The notes under the pieces are model-generated. The model ran no database searches, was not told the origin of the DNA, and saw only the letters and a program-made list of their open reading frames with translations. This document shows, piece by piece, positions 1 to 13,054 of a DNA stretch of 64,000 nucleotides. Made by a program: the position numbers and the translations under genes. The stretch covers positions 1-64,000 of the forward strand of contig NZ_JAHLZY020000001.1 of the NCBI RefSeq assembly GCF_018967865.2, written 5' to 3'. Each line of letters opens with the position of its first letter. The first letter of the stretch is position 1. Origin of the DNA: Hymenobacter siberiensis. GTDB taxonomy: Bacteria > Bacteroidota > Bacteroidia > Cytophagales > Hymenobacteraceae.

Positions 1-2
1 AA

Positions 3-42
3 AAATCCTCTTGGTTGCTGGTGAAAGCATCCAAGAGGATTT
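3..42 (-). terminator. rRNA operon terminator
   Basis: A perfect 12-base inverted repeat (3-14 against 31-42) encloses a 16-base loop. Read on the minus strand it lies just past the 5S gene and is followed by a run of T, the form of an intrinsic terminator ending the rrn operon. Confidence 0.85.
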
Positions 43-54
43 CCTGTTGTAAGG

Positions 55-163
55 TTGGCGGCGACCGACTCTCCCACCGGTGAAGGCAGTACCATAGGCG
101 CACCGGGGCTTAACGACTCTGTTCGGAATGGGAAGAGGTGAACACCCGGGCTAAAGCCACCAT
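55..163 (-). rRNA. rrf: 5S ribosomal RNA
   Basis: On the minus strand the segment begins TGGTGGC and ends GCCGCCA, the pairing terminal helix of Bacteroidota 5S rRNA. Between them are the conserved CCCATTCCGAACAG loop and the GATGGTACTG-like 3' part (here TATGGTACTG). The length of about 108 bases is normal. It is the last gene of the minus-strand rRNA operon, about 120 bases after the 23S gene and just before the terminator hairpin. The ends are placed by eye and may be off by a few bases. Confidence 0.93.
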
Positions 164-284
164 TGCTGGCGGGGAGTGTGCGTGTTCTATTACCCTGCTT
201 GCGCAGGAACACACTCCTCAATAACTCGACATAAGGGGACAAAAACGAAACGTATTGTGCGCGCTCGACGCCATCCTTGCGGAT

Positions 285-3200
<2,916 letters not shown>

Positions 3201-3396
3201 TTCGTAAACGCTGCTTCTATTACTAGAAGATGCTTTCCCCATTACTGAGGCAAGCGCGCTACGCTTCGTTTTTGTTACCCCTTACGTCAAAGAACGTGTA
3301 CTACTCTGGTATTTAGTAGTGTCGAGATTGACCTCCTATTGAAGTCAATCGGTATTACTGAATCCTGAGCTTTTCAGACCGTTTGGCAAAGCCAAG

Positions 3397-3470
3397 TGGG
3401 CCTGCGTGGACTCGAACCACGGACCTCTACATTATCAGTGTAGCGCTCTAACCACCTGAGCTACAAGCCC
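3397..3470 (-). tRNA. tRNA-Ile (GAT)
   Basis: The minus strand folds as a 74-base cloverleaf. The acceptor strands are GGGCTTG and CAGGCCC (with one G-T pair), the D-arm has AGCTCAGGTGGTTAGAGC, the anticodon loop CTGATAA gives GAT, and the T-arm has GGTTCGAGTCC. It sits in the 16S-23S spacer. The usual partner tRNA-Ala is absent: nothing cloverleaf-like is seen at 3201-3396 or 3471-3567. Confidence 0.95.
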
Positions 3471-3566
3471 GTATTCGGATTCAAAATTGTTTGAATGATG
3501 GAAAAGACAATAATAAGTTGTAATTGTAAGCGTCTCACGCCACGAACTCACGAGTCGAATTGCTCC

Positions 3567-5085
<1,519 letters not shown>

Positions 5086-5326
5086 AAATGTTCTACACCA
5101 GTTCGAAAACTGGCTGATGTCGAGTGCTAATCCGACTCGTATTAACGAGTTCATGTATTCGTGTTACGCTTGTAATTGCTGCTCCCTGCATCGCTGCAAA
5201 AAGCCCTTACTATTTGTCTTTTCCAAACATTCAAAGAACGTGTATCAGCCCAGTTGGCGTGATAGTGTGGCGGTGTGAACTGCCTGTTTTTCTTTCTCTC
5301 AATTCCCTTTCCTGCGATTGGGAGTG

Positions 5327-5356
5327 CAAAGGTAAGAAGAAGTTTTTAACTGACAA
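5327..5356 (-). promoter_or_regulatory. rrn promoter P1
   Basis: Minus-strand -7 box TACCTTTG (5327-5334), 19-base spacer, then TTG of the -33 box (5354-5356). This matches the Bacteroidota primary sigma consensus TTG-N19-TAnnTTTG exactly. It is the promoter closest to the 16S gene, about 240 bases upstream, so the transcript has a long leader. Confidence 0.8.
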
Positions 5357-5434
5357 GCAAAAGATGAAAAGTTTTTATTTTTCGTTTTCGCTTGCTTTGC
5401 GGCGAGTGGCACTCGGTTAGTGCGATTCGGGGTG

Positions 5435-5463
5435 CAAAGGTAAGAAACTTTTTTGATTTCCAA
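5435..5463 (-). promoter_or_regulatory. rrn promoter P2
   Basis: Minus-strand TACCTTTG (5435-5442) with TTG (5461-5463) after an 18-base spacer. The bases around the box (GTGCAAAGGTAAG on the plus strand) are identical to P1 and P3. Confidence 0.78.
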
Positions 5464-5538
5464 CTTTATTTTTCAACTTTCGTTGTAATAAAAAGACTGG
5501 CTTCAAAGCCGTGAATCCGTTCGATTCGTGGCGGGGTG

Positions 5539-5568
5539 CAAAGGTAAGGGGGTTTTTTCAAGAACCAA
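5539..5568 (-). promoter_or_regulatory. rrn promoter P3
   Basis: Minus-strand TACCTTTG (5539-5546) with TTG (5566-5568) after a 19-base spacer. It has the same flanking word as P1 and P2 and lies 104 bases from P2, close to the 108-base P1-P2 step. Confidence 0.8.
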
Positions 5569-5629
5569 GACCGGCGACAAATTTCTTTTTCGCTTGCTTT
5601 TCTGCCCGCCTCCGTTCGATTTGGGAGTG

Positions 5630-5659
5630 CAAAAGTACGCGAGATTCTTGAATAAGCAA
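5630..5659 (-). promoter_or_regulatory. rrn promoter P4 (most upstream)
   Basis: Minus-strand TACTTTTG (5630-5637) with TTG (5657-5659) after a 19-base spacer. It fits the consensus, and its downstream flank resembles the segment preceding P2, as expected of duplicated promoter modules. Confidence 0.75.
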
Positions 5660-6020
5660 GGCGAGGCGCCGAAATAGTTGAGATTATGGCAGCTTTTTGC
5701 TGGTTAAAAAGGGATGGCAACAGCTAGTGATTCGTGCAAAAGCGCCTTGTATGTATGCTGACGGTATATTTAGGGGTGAAATGGATTGCCAGCAGATAGG
5801 CATATGGGGTTCGGTAGTTTCGCTTTTTATGCGAATCTGGACGGAGTAATCGCTGGCAGGACGGCTGTGGTGTTGACCTGAATACGAGCAGCGCCGGCTG
5901 AGATGCTCGTATTCAGATTGGGGAAGCCCCAGCGGAAGGTCGAGCAATGGCTTTTCCCTGCCTTTCTTAACGTACTCCTTGCTACCGCACCACTTCAACC
6001 CAGCCGCGAAGCAACTGTTG
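5660..6020. other. intergenic stretch with one hairpin
   Basis: No convincing gene is seen. There is a perfect 13-base inverted repeat at 5878-5890 and 5904-5916 (CTGAATACGAGCA and its complement, 13-base loop) without a T-run. Any short reading frames here have no recognisable protein character. The stretch lies between the rrn promoters and the decayed T9SS gene and may contain its unrecognisable end. Confidence 0.5.
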
Positions 6021-7270
6021 AATGGAGGCTTGGCGCATTAGGGGGAGTAAGTACCTAGCAGTGACATCATGCCCCATACACTACGGTATTGCCTAGCAAT
6101 GTAGAAGTGATGTCTTCACGGTTGTAGTCATCGAGGACTTGGTTTCCTGCCAAGCCGGCTGGCGGGAGTTGCTTGTTGAGGCCGTCGCCATCGGGGGGCA
6201 CGATGCTGGGGATGAGGCGGTAGCTGCTTGATGATATATGCCGACTAGCCGACCGTATACCGCCGGCCAAGCTACGCGCCAGCCCATACAGGCCCTTGGC
6301 CTGCACCAATAGCATGGCAGCGGTTGACCCGTTTGACCAGCGGTAGGTGGTTCCGGGAGCGGCCACGGCAGAGATACGCAGCAATAAGGGGCTACATCGC
6401 AAATCGTAGCATCGGCCTTCAGGGAGAAGGGGCATTGGCTGCTTCGCATGCCCGGTTCGATGAGATTGACTGGTACAGTTGCCTGGAGCAGGTACCGACG
6501 CGCAATAGTTACCCGGCTGGGTAATGGTGATAGCGGGGGAAGTGGCAGCAGTGCTCCATATAGTAAGAGGTAACAAAGGCATTGCCGACGGCAAGATATG
6601 AGATGCTACCGGGGCACGGTAACCAATCATTGATACTAACTGCTGTTGGAGGCTACCGTGGGGGGCTACCGCGTAGAGCCACCGGGGAAGGGGGCAGCGA
6701 CAGGATAGTGCTGTGCGTAACCGAAAGTGTGGCGGTAGTGGGCTCCGTATTCCGATGGAAGGCGGGGGCGGGGGCCGCAGCGGCCCGAAGTTGGGCTGGG
6801 TTGCTTCCCACCAGGCATACCTGTGCGGGTCGGGTATTCTGCAGTGAAGGGGGTATTACGGTGACCTGAGCGGATGCTAAGCATCCTATACTATGATGAG
6901 CCGCTAGCCAGGCCCCCCCTTTGCCTGGGAACGCGGCCTTAGTGACACTACTCTATAGTAGTAGCGATGGGAGCAAGAACTGTAAACTGCACGGAGGACC
7001 CATCACATCCTATTAGTGTATTCCTGAATGCGCGGGACCGACTGGAGAGCGGTAATACGATAGAGGTGGCTGAAGCACTTTTTTCACCGATGAAGTTGGC
7101 CGGGGTTCTACCAAAGATGCAGGCTATGTAAACATTGCTGCTTTGCATGGCCATTGCACCGCCATCAAGTCCAAACCTGCTATCCCGCTTGCTAATACCA
7201 AGGATGCGGTAGTGCTTGGGCCCGTAGGCTACCGGCACTGGACAGAACCCGCGGGTTGACAGGCGTGAGG
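6020..7270 (-). pseudogene. decayed T9SS type B cargo protein (gliding-motility C-terminal domain)
   Basis: Several minus-strand frames carry fragments of one secreted protein. Near 6170-6220 is IPSIVPPDGDGLNKQ, a worn form of the IPNIVTPNGDGLND motif that opens the type B sorting domain, followed by a remnant YNR for YNRWG. Near 6290-6350 is TTYRWSNGSTA, typical of SprB/PKD-like repeats. Near 7085-7140 is SSNVYIACIFGRT, like the beta-propeller SBBP repeat NVYITGSFSGT. No single frame joins them and the C-terminal domain breaks off early, so at least three frameshifts or losses are needed. An intact relative would be a large cell-surface protein exported by T9SS. The borders are approximate. 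Confidence 0.6.
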
Positions 7271-7439
7271 TGACGAAGGCTGGGATTTCCGACTTTCAAA
7301 GCGAGAATTATAGTTCCGCTCTTCACTTCGTGATAAGCATCGTTTCTGTTGCGGGAACGCCGGCATTTTCAATCATTGCTGAGCAGGCCCCAGAACCGGT
7401 CAGCCTGTGCTGTACTGGGTTCCGTTTAAGACATAAACA

Positions 7440-7472
7440 AAAAACCCCTTCACAAGCTGTGAAGGGGTTTTT
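7440..7472 (-). terminator. terminator of tRNA-Phe
   Basis: Near-perfect hairpin with about 15-base arms (core CCCCTTCACA against TGTGAAGGGG) and a 3-base loop, flanked by A5 and T5. It lies 4 bases past the 3' end of tRNA-Phe on the minus strand and could act in both directions. Confidence 0.85.
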
Positions 7473-7475
7473 CTG

Positions 7476-7548
<73 letters not shown>

Positions 7549-7585
7549 GTCTCCCCGCAGCGTCTTTAGGTTGCTTATGGGACCG

Positions 7586-7615
7586 CAAAGGTACGAATGC
7601 AATGCAATGACGCAA
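7586..7615 (-). promoter_or_regulatory. tRNA-Phe promoter
   Basis: Minus-strand TACCTTTG (7586-7593), 19-base spacer, TTG (7613-7615). This is a perfect match to the Bacteroidota consensus 38 bases upstream of the tRNA. Confidence 0.82.
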
Positions 7616-7720
7616 GAACCTGAGCAAAAAAAGTGTGAATAAGTGTACAGTTTTTGAAAAGTAGTAGGCATGCCGAGTATATTGCGTCCCCAAACGTTTC
7701 CACTTGCTTACCTTTACTGC

Positions 7721-9124
7721 ATGTTGCAATCCATCCTCTTTCTACTGCTCCTGGTAGCGGCTTTTGGCTTTTTCGCGTGGCAGGTCCGGAAAATACGGGC
7801 CAACATTCTGGTTGGGCGCGAGCGCGACGTGAGTGGCAACGCGGCTGAGCGGTTTCAGAAAACCATACTGGTGGCCTTTGGTCAGCAGAAAATGTTTAAG
7901 CGCATGACGCCGGCTTTGCTGCACCTGGTGGTGTACGTGGGCTTTCTGGTCATCAATATTGAGGTGATTGAGATTGTCATTGATGGCCTATTTGGCAACA
8001 TTTTCGGCTTTCATCGGGCACTGAAATTCCTCGGACCGGTGTATGATTTGCTGATGGCGACCAATGAAATCCTGGCGGCGCTGGTGATTGTGGCCGTGGC
8101 CGCATTCTGGTGGCGCCGCAATAGCAACCCGCCCCTCAAGCGCTTCACGGGGCCGGAGCTGCGGCTGTGGCCTAAGATGGACGCCAATATCATCCTGTAT
8201 GTTGAGGTGGCGCTGATGCTGGCCCTGTTCTTTATGAACACCGCCGACCTGAAGCTGCACGCCATGCGCGGCGAAGACCTGCCCGGCACTTTCCCCGTGA
8301 GCAACCTGCTGGTGGGCCTGCTGCCCACCAACGAAGGCACGCTGCACGTACTGGAGCGCCTGGGCTGGTGGATTCACATCACCGGCATCCTGCTGTTCCT
8401 CAACTACCTACCCAGTTCCAAGCACTTCCACATCATCCTGGCATTTCCGAACGTGTGGTACTCGCGGCTGGTGCCGCAGGGGCAATTTTCGAACGTGGAG
8501 AGCATCACCAACGAGGTGAAGGCCATGATGGACCCTAGCTTTGTGGTGCCGCCCGCTCCTACCGCGCCCGATGGCTCGCCGCTGCCGCCCGCGCCCTTCG
8601 GTGCCAAAGACGTGGAAGACCTGCCCTGGACGAACCTGCTGAACGCCTACTCCTGCACCGAGTGCGGCCGCTGCACTTCGGTATGCCCCGCCAACCTGAC
8701 GGGGAAGCTGCTCTCGCCGCGTAAAATCATTATGGACACGCGCGACCGGATGGAGGAAAAGTATAACTCGCCCCTCATCTTCCGCCCCAACGTGTACGGG
8801 GCCGAAGCCAAGCACGAGCCCGTGACCGACCTGATGGAAGCCACCCTGCTGCGCGGCAAGGTGACACCGGAGGAGCTCTGGGCCTGTACTACCTGCAACG
8901 CCTGCGTGGAAAGCTGCCCCGTGAACATCAACCCGCTCGACAGCATTATTGAAATGCGCCGCTTCCTGGTGCTGGAGGAATCGGCCGCACCTAACTCGCT
9001 GAACGTGATGTTCTCTAATATTGAGAACAACGGTGCGCCGTGGGCTTTCTCGCCTTCGGACCGGTTTAACTGGGCCGATGATTTGTTTGCGGCGGAGAAG
9101 GCAGGCGCTACTGCGGTAGCTTAG
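7721..9124 (+). CDS. membrane Fe-S oxidoreductase (HdrC/GlcF-like electron-transfer subunit)
   Basis: This 467-residue protein has an N-terminal membrane part with several helices (from MLQSILFLLLL to about residue 245) related to the nitrate-reductase gamma/DsrM type. A soluble tail follows with two 4Fe-4S motifs, CTECGRCTSVCP at about 312 and CTTCNACVESCP at about 389. Such proteins pass electrons between the quinone pool and a cytoplasmic partner. The partner here is the CCG-domain protein immediately downstream, and the pair is common in Bacteroidota. The start at 7721 is chosen over an upstream one because it begins directly with a membrane segment and follows a TACCTTTA box at 7709-7716. 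The substrate is unknown. Confidence 0.88.
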   Translation: MLQSILFLLLLVAAFGFFAWQVRKIRANILVGRERDVSGNAAERFQKTILVAFGQQKMFKRMTPALLHLVVYVGFLVINIEVIEIVIDGLFGNIFGFHRALKFLGPVYDLLMATNEILAALVIVAVAAFWWRRNSNPPLKRFTGPELRLWPKMDANIILYVEVALMLALFFMNTADLKLHAMRGEDLPGTFPVSNLLVGLLPTNEGTLHVLERLGWWIHITGILLFLNYLPSSKHFHIILAFPNVWYSRLVPQGQFSNVESITNEVKAMMDPSFVVPPAPTAPDGSPLPPAPFGAKDVEDLPWTNLLNAYSCTECGRCTSVCPANLTGKLLSPRKIIMDTRDRMEEKYNSPLIFRPNVYGAEAKHEPVTDLMEATLLRGKVTPEELWACTTCNACVESCPVNINPLDSIIEMRRFLVLEESAAPNSLNVMFSNIENNGAPWAFSPSDRFNWADDLFAAEKAGATAVA

Positions 9125-9139
9125 ATTACTCAAAAGGCG

Positions 9140-9247
9140 GTCATGCTGAGCGAAGCCGAAGCATCTCGCGTGCCACTACTAATCCTATTGTTGTTACGTC
9201 ATTGGTTACCACTGCACGCGAGATGCTTCGGCTTCGCTCAGCATGAC
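9140..9247. repeat. palindromic repeat, TCATGCTGAGC family, copy 1
   Basis: Perfect 33-base arms (9140-9172 and 9215-9247) around a 42-base loop. The arm begins GTCATGCTGAGC and continues with GAAGCATCTC. Copies 2 and 3 are at 25801-25896 and 27086-27187. It separates the two Fe-S genes and has no T-run. Confidence 0.9.
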
Positions 9248-9271
9248 GTTCTTCTTCAAGCATTCCCTACT

Positions 9272-10168
9272 ATGACTCCTGAAGCACCAATCAAAAAGCA
9301 AATCAATGTTCCCGTTATGGCCGATTTGGCGGCCCGCAATGAGTCGCCCGAAATCCTGTTCTGGGTGGGCTGCGCCGGCGCGTTTGATGACCGGTACAAG
9401 CGTGTGACCCGCGCCTTCGTGCGCATTCTGGAGCATGTGGGCACCAAGTACGCCGTGCTGGGCCTGGAAGAAAGCTGCACCGGCGACCCCGCCAAGCGGG
9501 CCGGCAATGAATTCCTGTTTCAGATGCAGGCTATGCAGAACATCACGACGCTGAACGGCTACGGCATTAAGAAAATCGTGACGGCCTGCCCGCATTGCTT
9601 CAACACCATTAAGAACGAGTACCCGGCGCTGGGCGGCGACTACGAGGTTATTCATCATAGCACCTACCTGCAGCAGCTCATCAACGAAGGCAAGGTGGGC
9701 GTGACCGGGGGTGAGAGCTTCAAGGGCCGCCGCATTACTTTCCACGACAGCTGCTACCTGGGCCGAGCCAACAACATTTACGAAGCCCCGCGCGACGTGC
9801 TGGCCGCCCTCGACGCCGACTTGGTGGAGATGAAGCGCAGCCGCGCCAACGGCCTGTGCTGCGGCGCGGGCGGCGCCCAGATGTGGAAAGAAGCTGAGCC
9901 CGGCAAAAAGGAAATCAACATCGAGCGCACCGAGGAAGCCCTGGCCACCCTCAGCGGCAAGGCCGAGGCACTGGCCAACCTCGGCGGCGTGGAAACCGAA
10001 ACCAGCGCCCCCGGCCCGCATGATTTGCAGGGTAGCATCATTGCCGTATCGTGCCCCTTCTGCATGACCATGATGAGCGACGGCGTGAAGAACAAGGAGC
10101 AGGAAAGCAAGGTGCAGGTGTTCGACCTAGCCGAGCTGGTAGCTTCGGCTGAAGGCATCAACGCCTAA
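9272..10168 (+). CDS. (Fe-S)-binding CCG-domain oxidoreductase (HdrB/GlcF-like)
   Basis: This 298-residue soluble protein has two cysteine-rich CCG-type regions: WVGCAGAFDDRY near the N-terminus with CPHCFNT at 106, and CCGAGGAQMW at 196 with CPFCMTM at 261. In heterodisulfide reductase and glycolate/lactate oxidases this fold binds an unusual Fe-S cluster and performs thiol or disulfide redox chemistry. It is the catalytic-side partner of the membrane subunit at 7721-9124. The first in-frame start (9143) lies inside the palindromic repeat and would add a repeat-encoded leader; the ATG at 9272 gives the family-like beginning MTPEAPIKKQ. The physiological substrate cannot be told. Confidence 0.88.
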   Translation: MTPEAPIKKQINVPVMADLAARNESPEILFWVGCAGAFDDRYKRVTRAFVRILEHVGTKYAVLGLEESCTGDPAKRAGNEFLFQMQAMQNITTLNGYGIKKIVTACPHCFNTIKNEYPALGGDYEVIHHSTYLQQLINEGKVGVTGGESFKGRRITFHDSCYLGRANNIYEAPRDVLAALDADLVEMKRSRANGLCCGAGGAQMWKEAEPGKKEINIERTEEALATLSGKAEALANLGGVETETSAPGPHDLQGSIIAVSCPFCMTMMSDGVKNKEQESKVQVFDLAELVASAEGINA

Positions 10169-10240
10169 ATTTTACGGGTGCACATTCGGTTTCGGGGGTA
10201 AGCGAGGGCAAGAAAATACGCTTGCCTTCGTTTACCCCCA

Positions 10241-10248
10241 TACCTTTG
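10241..10248 (+). promoter_or_regulatory. -7 box before the 10315 gene
   Basis: Perfect TACCTTTG 66 bases upstream of the start at 10315. A TTG is present but only 16 bases upstream of it (10222-10224), shorter than the usual 19, so only the -7 element is firm. Confidence 0.5.
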
Positions 10249-10314
10249 AAAGACTGGGCTGCCCACCTTCGGGGAGCAGCCTGGTCATGCTCACTGCCTT
10301 AAAACCGACCTTCT

Positions 10315-10827
10315 ATGTATGTTGCGTTCGACCAGCTTCCGCCCGAAGCCCGGGTATGGATTTACCAGGCCAGCCGCCCGCTCAGCGGGACGGAGATTGT
10401 GGGCATGATGCCTGGCCTAGCCCGTTTCGCCGAAGAATGGACCAGCCACGGCCGCACCCTGCTGGCCTCGGGCGAATTCCTGCACCAGCAGTTTCTGGTG
10501 ATTGGGCTGGATGAAGGCGTGGCCGGCGCAAGCGGCTGTTCCATCGACGCTTCGGTGCGCTTTGTGGCCCAGCTTGAGCAGTACCTGGGCGTGGAGCTGC
10601 TGGAAAAATCCCGGATGGCTTTTTTGCAGGCCGGCACGGTGCAGCTGCTGAAGCGCGGGGAATTGAAGGAGGCCGTGGCGGCTGGGACAGTAGGGCCGGA
10701 CACGTTTTATTTTGATAATACGCTAGGGACTAAGGGTGAATTGGATACCCACTGGCCCCGTCCAGCCAGCGAAACCTGGCTGGCCCGCTACTTTGGGCAG
10801 GAAGAAAAAAACGGACTGCTTACGTGA
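10315..10827 (+). CDS. conserved Bacteroidota protein of unknown function
   Basis: A 170-residue soluble protein beginning MYVAFDQLPPEARVWIYQ. It has no signal peptide, membrane segment or Walker motif. Relatives are found across Bacteroidota next to the same Fe-S pair and are often labelled 'ABC transporter ATPase'. Nothing in this sequence supports that name, as there is no GxxGxGKS motif. A midsection rich in Cys/Ser (GASGCSIDASVRFV) resembles the conserved core I recall from the family. It lies 146 bases after the CCG-domain gene with its own TACCTTTG box between. Confidence 0.7.
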   Translation: MYVAFDQLPPEARVWIYQASRPLSGTEIVGMMPGLARFAEEWTSHGRTLLASGEFLHQQFLVIGLDEGVAGASGCSIDASVRFVAQLEQYLGVELLEKSRMAFLQAGTVQLLKRGELKEAVAAGTVGPDTFYFDNTLGTKGELDTHWPRPASETWLARYFGQEEKNGLLT

Positions 10828-10933
10828 ATCCTTTTCAAACGTAGTATTATTGCTAACCCAAAAATATCTAATCGGGAATATTCCTGATTCCTCCCTCCCC
10901 TCACCCTCCCCACACCACCACCCCACTTCACCT

Positions 10934-12856
10934 ATGAGGAAACTATTATTCGTCTGCACCGCGGCTGGCTCCGTCGCGCTTTTGAGCGGCTGTGCCACTA
11001 CCGGTGGTATGAGCAAGGGTGACAAGCAGTTCGCCCGCGGCCAGTATGAACTGGCTATTCCCTTGTATAAGGCCGATGTGGCCAAAGGTAAGGGTGCCGC
11101 CATTTCCAACTTCCGCATCGGCGAGGCTTATCGCCTCTCGAACCGGGTTGAGGAAAGCGAGCCTTTCTACAAAGCTGCTATCGATGGCGGAGTAAAGAAC
11201 GCCGACGCTGGCTTCCGCTACGCTGAAGCGCTGAAAGCTAACGGCAAATACGACGAGGCCGCGGCGCAGTTTGCGAGCTACGGCAGCAACGGCGGCAACC
11301 GCACCCTGGCCGCCCGCGCCGAAACGGAAAGCAAGAACGCCGCCGCCAGCAAGGCCGTGGCCGCTATTAAAAACAAGTATGAGGTGATGCCCGTGGACGC
11401 GCTGAACTCGGCCGGCTCCGACTTTGGCGGCACGATGATGGCCGGTACCGGCGACTTCGTGTTTGCTTCCGGCCGCGATGGCAAGAAATACCTCGGTAAC
11501 GGTGAGAACTTTAACGACCTCTATGCCATCAAGTTTGATAACGCGGCGGCCATGACCGGCGGCACGGTGCGCAAGCTCGAAGGTCCTTTCAACACCGAGA
11601 ACAAGCACGAAGCCAGCGCCACCTACACCCCAGATGGCAAGACGATGGTGTTTGCCCGCTCGAACGACGGTAGCAAGAAAGGCTACCTGAGCGTTGACCT
11701 GTGGATTTCCTACCTCAAGGCCGGGGCCTGGAGCGAGCCGGTGCTGGCCAACATCAACGACCGGACGGCCGATGACTTTGCCCCGGCTTTCGGGCCGGAC
11801 GGTACCACGCTGTACTTCGCCTCGGGCCGCAAGGGCGGGCAGGGCGGCAACGACCTCTACAAAGCCACCCTGGGCCCGAACGGCCGCTTCTCGCCGGCGG
11901 AGAACCTTGGCGAAACCATTAACACGGCCGGCAACGACAACTTCCCCGGCGTGGCCCCGGATGGTACGCTGTACTTCGCTTCGGACGGACGCCCCGGCCT
12001 GGGCAAGCTCGACCTCTTTATGGTGAAAAACGGCCAGCCCGTGAACCTGGGGGCCGATGTGAACAGCACCGCCGATGATTTCGCCCCGGTACCAATGGCC
12101 GGCGACATGGGCCTGTTCAGCTCGAACCGCGCCGGTGGCAAGGGTTCGGATGACGAGTACATGTTCAAGAAGAAGGCCCTCAAGCTGGTGACCTTCTACG
12201 CCGACGGTACCGTGCTGGAGCGCGACGACAAAGCCAAAACCACGCTGCCCCTGGCCGGTGCTACTGTGACGGTGACCAGCTCCAACGGCCAGCGCCTGAG
12301 CGCCGTGAGCGGCCCGGACGGCAAATTCAACCTGAAGCTGGACTCCGTGACCAGCTACAACATGCTGGCTGAGCGCGCCGGCGACTTCTCGGCCCGCACG
12401 GCCCTGAGCACCGTGGGCCGCAAGCCCAGCCAGGATGCCCTGCCCAACCTGACCAACGACATTCAGCTACCGGTGACCCTGACGCTGAACAAAATCGTTC
12501 TGGCCAAGGCTATTGAAGTCAAAGATATTCTCTACGACTACAACAAGTACGACATCCGGCCGGATGCTGCCATCCGCCTCGATACGCTGGTGCAGACCTT
12601 GATGGATAACCCCAAAATTTCCATCGAGTTGAGCTCGCACACCGACCAGCGCGGCAAGGACGCTTATAACATGAAGCTTTCGCAGCAGCGCGCCCAGGCC
12701 GCCGTTGACTACATCGTGAGCAAGGGCATCGATAAGGCCCGCATCACGGCCAAGGGCTACGGCGAAACCCGCCCCCTTGTGCTGAAGCCGACGACGGAAG
12801 AAGAGTACCAGCGCAACCGCCGCACCGAGTTCAAAGTGACTCGGATAGCGAAGTAG
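10934..12856 (+). CDS. OmpA-family lipoprotein with TPR, beta-propeller and carboxypeptidase-like domains (PorE-like)
   Basis: This 640-residue protein begins MRKLLFVCTAAG with lipobox LSGC, so it is probably outer-membrane anchored through Cys20. In order come TPR-like helices (about 30-130), PD40 beta-propeller blades with repeated FAPAFGPDG/LYFASG words (about 150-395), a carboxypeptidase-regulatory-like sandwich (about 435-485) and an OmpA peptidoglycan-binding domain (about 525-640, with SSHTDQRG and NRRTEFKV). This four-domain order is that of PorE, the T9SS component that links the outer-membrane ring to peptidoglycan. Bacteroidota carry several such paralogues, so the exact role is inferred. 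The ATG at 10934 is chosen because it starts the lipoprotein signal. Confidence 0.88.
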   Translation: MRKLLFVCTAAGSVALLSGCATTGGMSKGDKQFARGQYELAIPLYKADVAKGKGAAISNFRIGEAYRLSNRVEESEPFYKAAIDGGVKNADAGFRYAEALKANGKYDEAAAQFASYGSNGGNRTLAARAETESKNAAASKAVAAIKNKYEVMPVDALNSAGSDFGGTMMAGTGDFVFASGRDGKKYLGNGENFNDLYAIKFDNAAAMTGGTVRKLEGPFNTENKHEASATYTPDGKTMVFARSNDGSKKGYLSVDLWISYLKAGAWSEPVLANINDRTADDFAPAFGPDGTTLYFASGRKGGQGGNDLYKATLGPNGRFSPAENLGETINTAGNDNFPGVAPDGTLYFASDGRPGLGKLDLFMVKNGQPVNLGADVNSTADDFAPVPMAGDMGLFSSNRAGGKGSDDEYMFKKKALKLVTFYADGTVLERDDKAKTTLPLAGATVTVTSSNGQRLSAVSGPDGKFNLKLDSVTSYNMLAERAGDFSARTALSTVGRKPSQDALPNLTNDIQLPVTLTLNKIVLAKAIEVKDILYDYNKYDIRPDAAIRLDTLVQTLMDNPKISIELSSHTDQRGKDAYNMKLSQQRAQAAVDYIVSKGIDKARITAKGYGETRPLVLKPTTEEEYQRNRRTEFKVTRIAK

Positions 12857-12880
12857 CCTGAGTAGTTAATTTTGATTTGA

Positions 12881-12914
12881 GAAGCCCTCGTAGCCAACGC
12901 TGCGGGGGCTTTTT
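12881..12914 (+). terminator. terminator after the PorE-like gene
   Basis: Stem AGCCCTCG against CGGGGGCT with one G-T pair and a 12-base loop, followed by TTTTT, starting 25 bases past the stop codon. Confidence 0.75.
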
Positions 12915-12931
12915 GCTGCGCCACGAAATGG

Positions 12932-12962
12932 GTAGGGCGCGGGGCTAGCTCCCGCACCCTAC
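12932..12962. repeat. GC-rich palindrome
   Basis: Arms GTAGGGCGCGGG and CCCGCACCCTAC (one mismatch) around 7 bases, with no T-run. In style it resembles the larger palindrome at 15917-16001. Confidence 0.7.
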
Positions 12963-13054
12963 AATACCCACCGCCTTACCGAAACGTGGCACAGGTTTTG
13001 GAAATAGATGAGCAGCGGCCGGAGTTTCCGGCCGAAACCTTCTCCTTTACTGCA

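Noticed and set aside
3201..3396. Possible tRNA-Ala in the 23S-side spacer
   Set aside because: No D-arm, T-arm or TGC anticodon loop could be found.
5684..5998. Minus-strand frame of 104 codons next to the rrn promoters
   Set aside because: Random-looking composition, no promoter and no recognisable motif; it may at most be the eroded end of the neighbouring T9SS pseudogene.
9143..9271. N-terminal extension of the CCG-domain protein (MLSEAEASRV...)
   Set aside because: It is translated from the palindromic repeat; the ATG at 9272 gives the normal family start.
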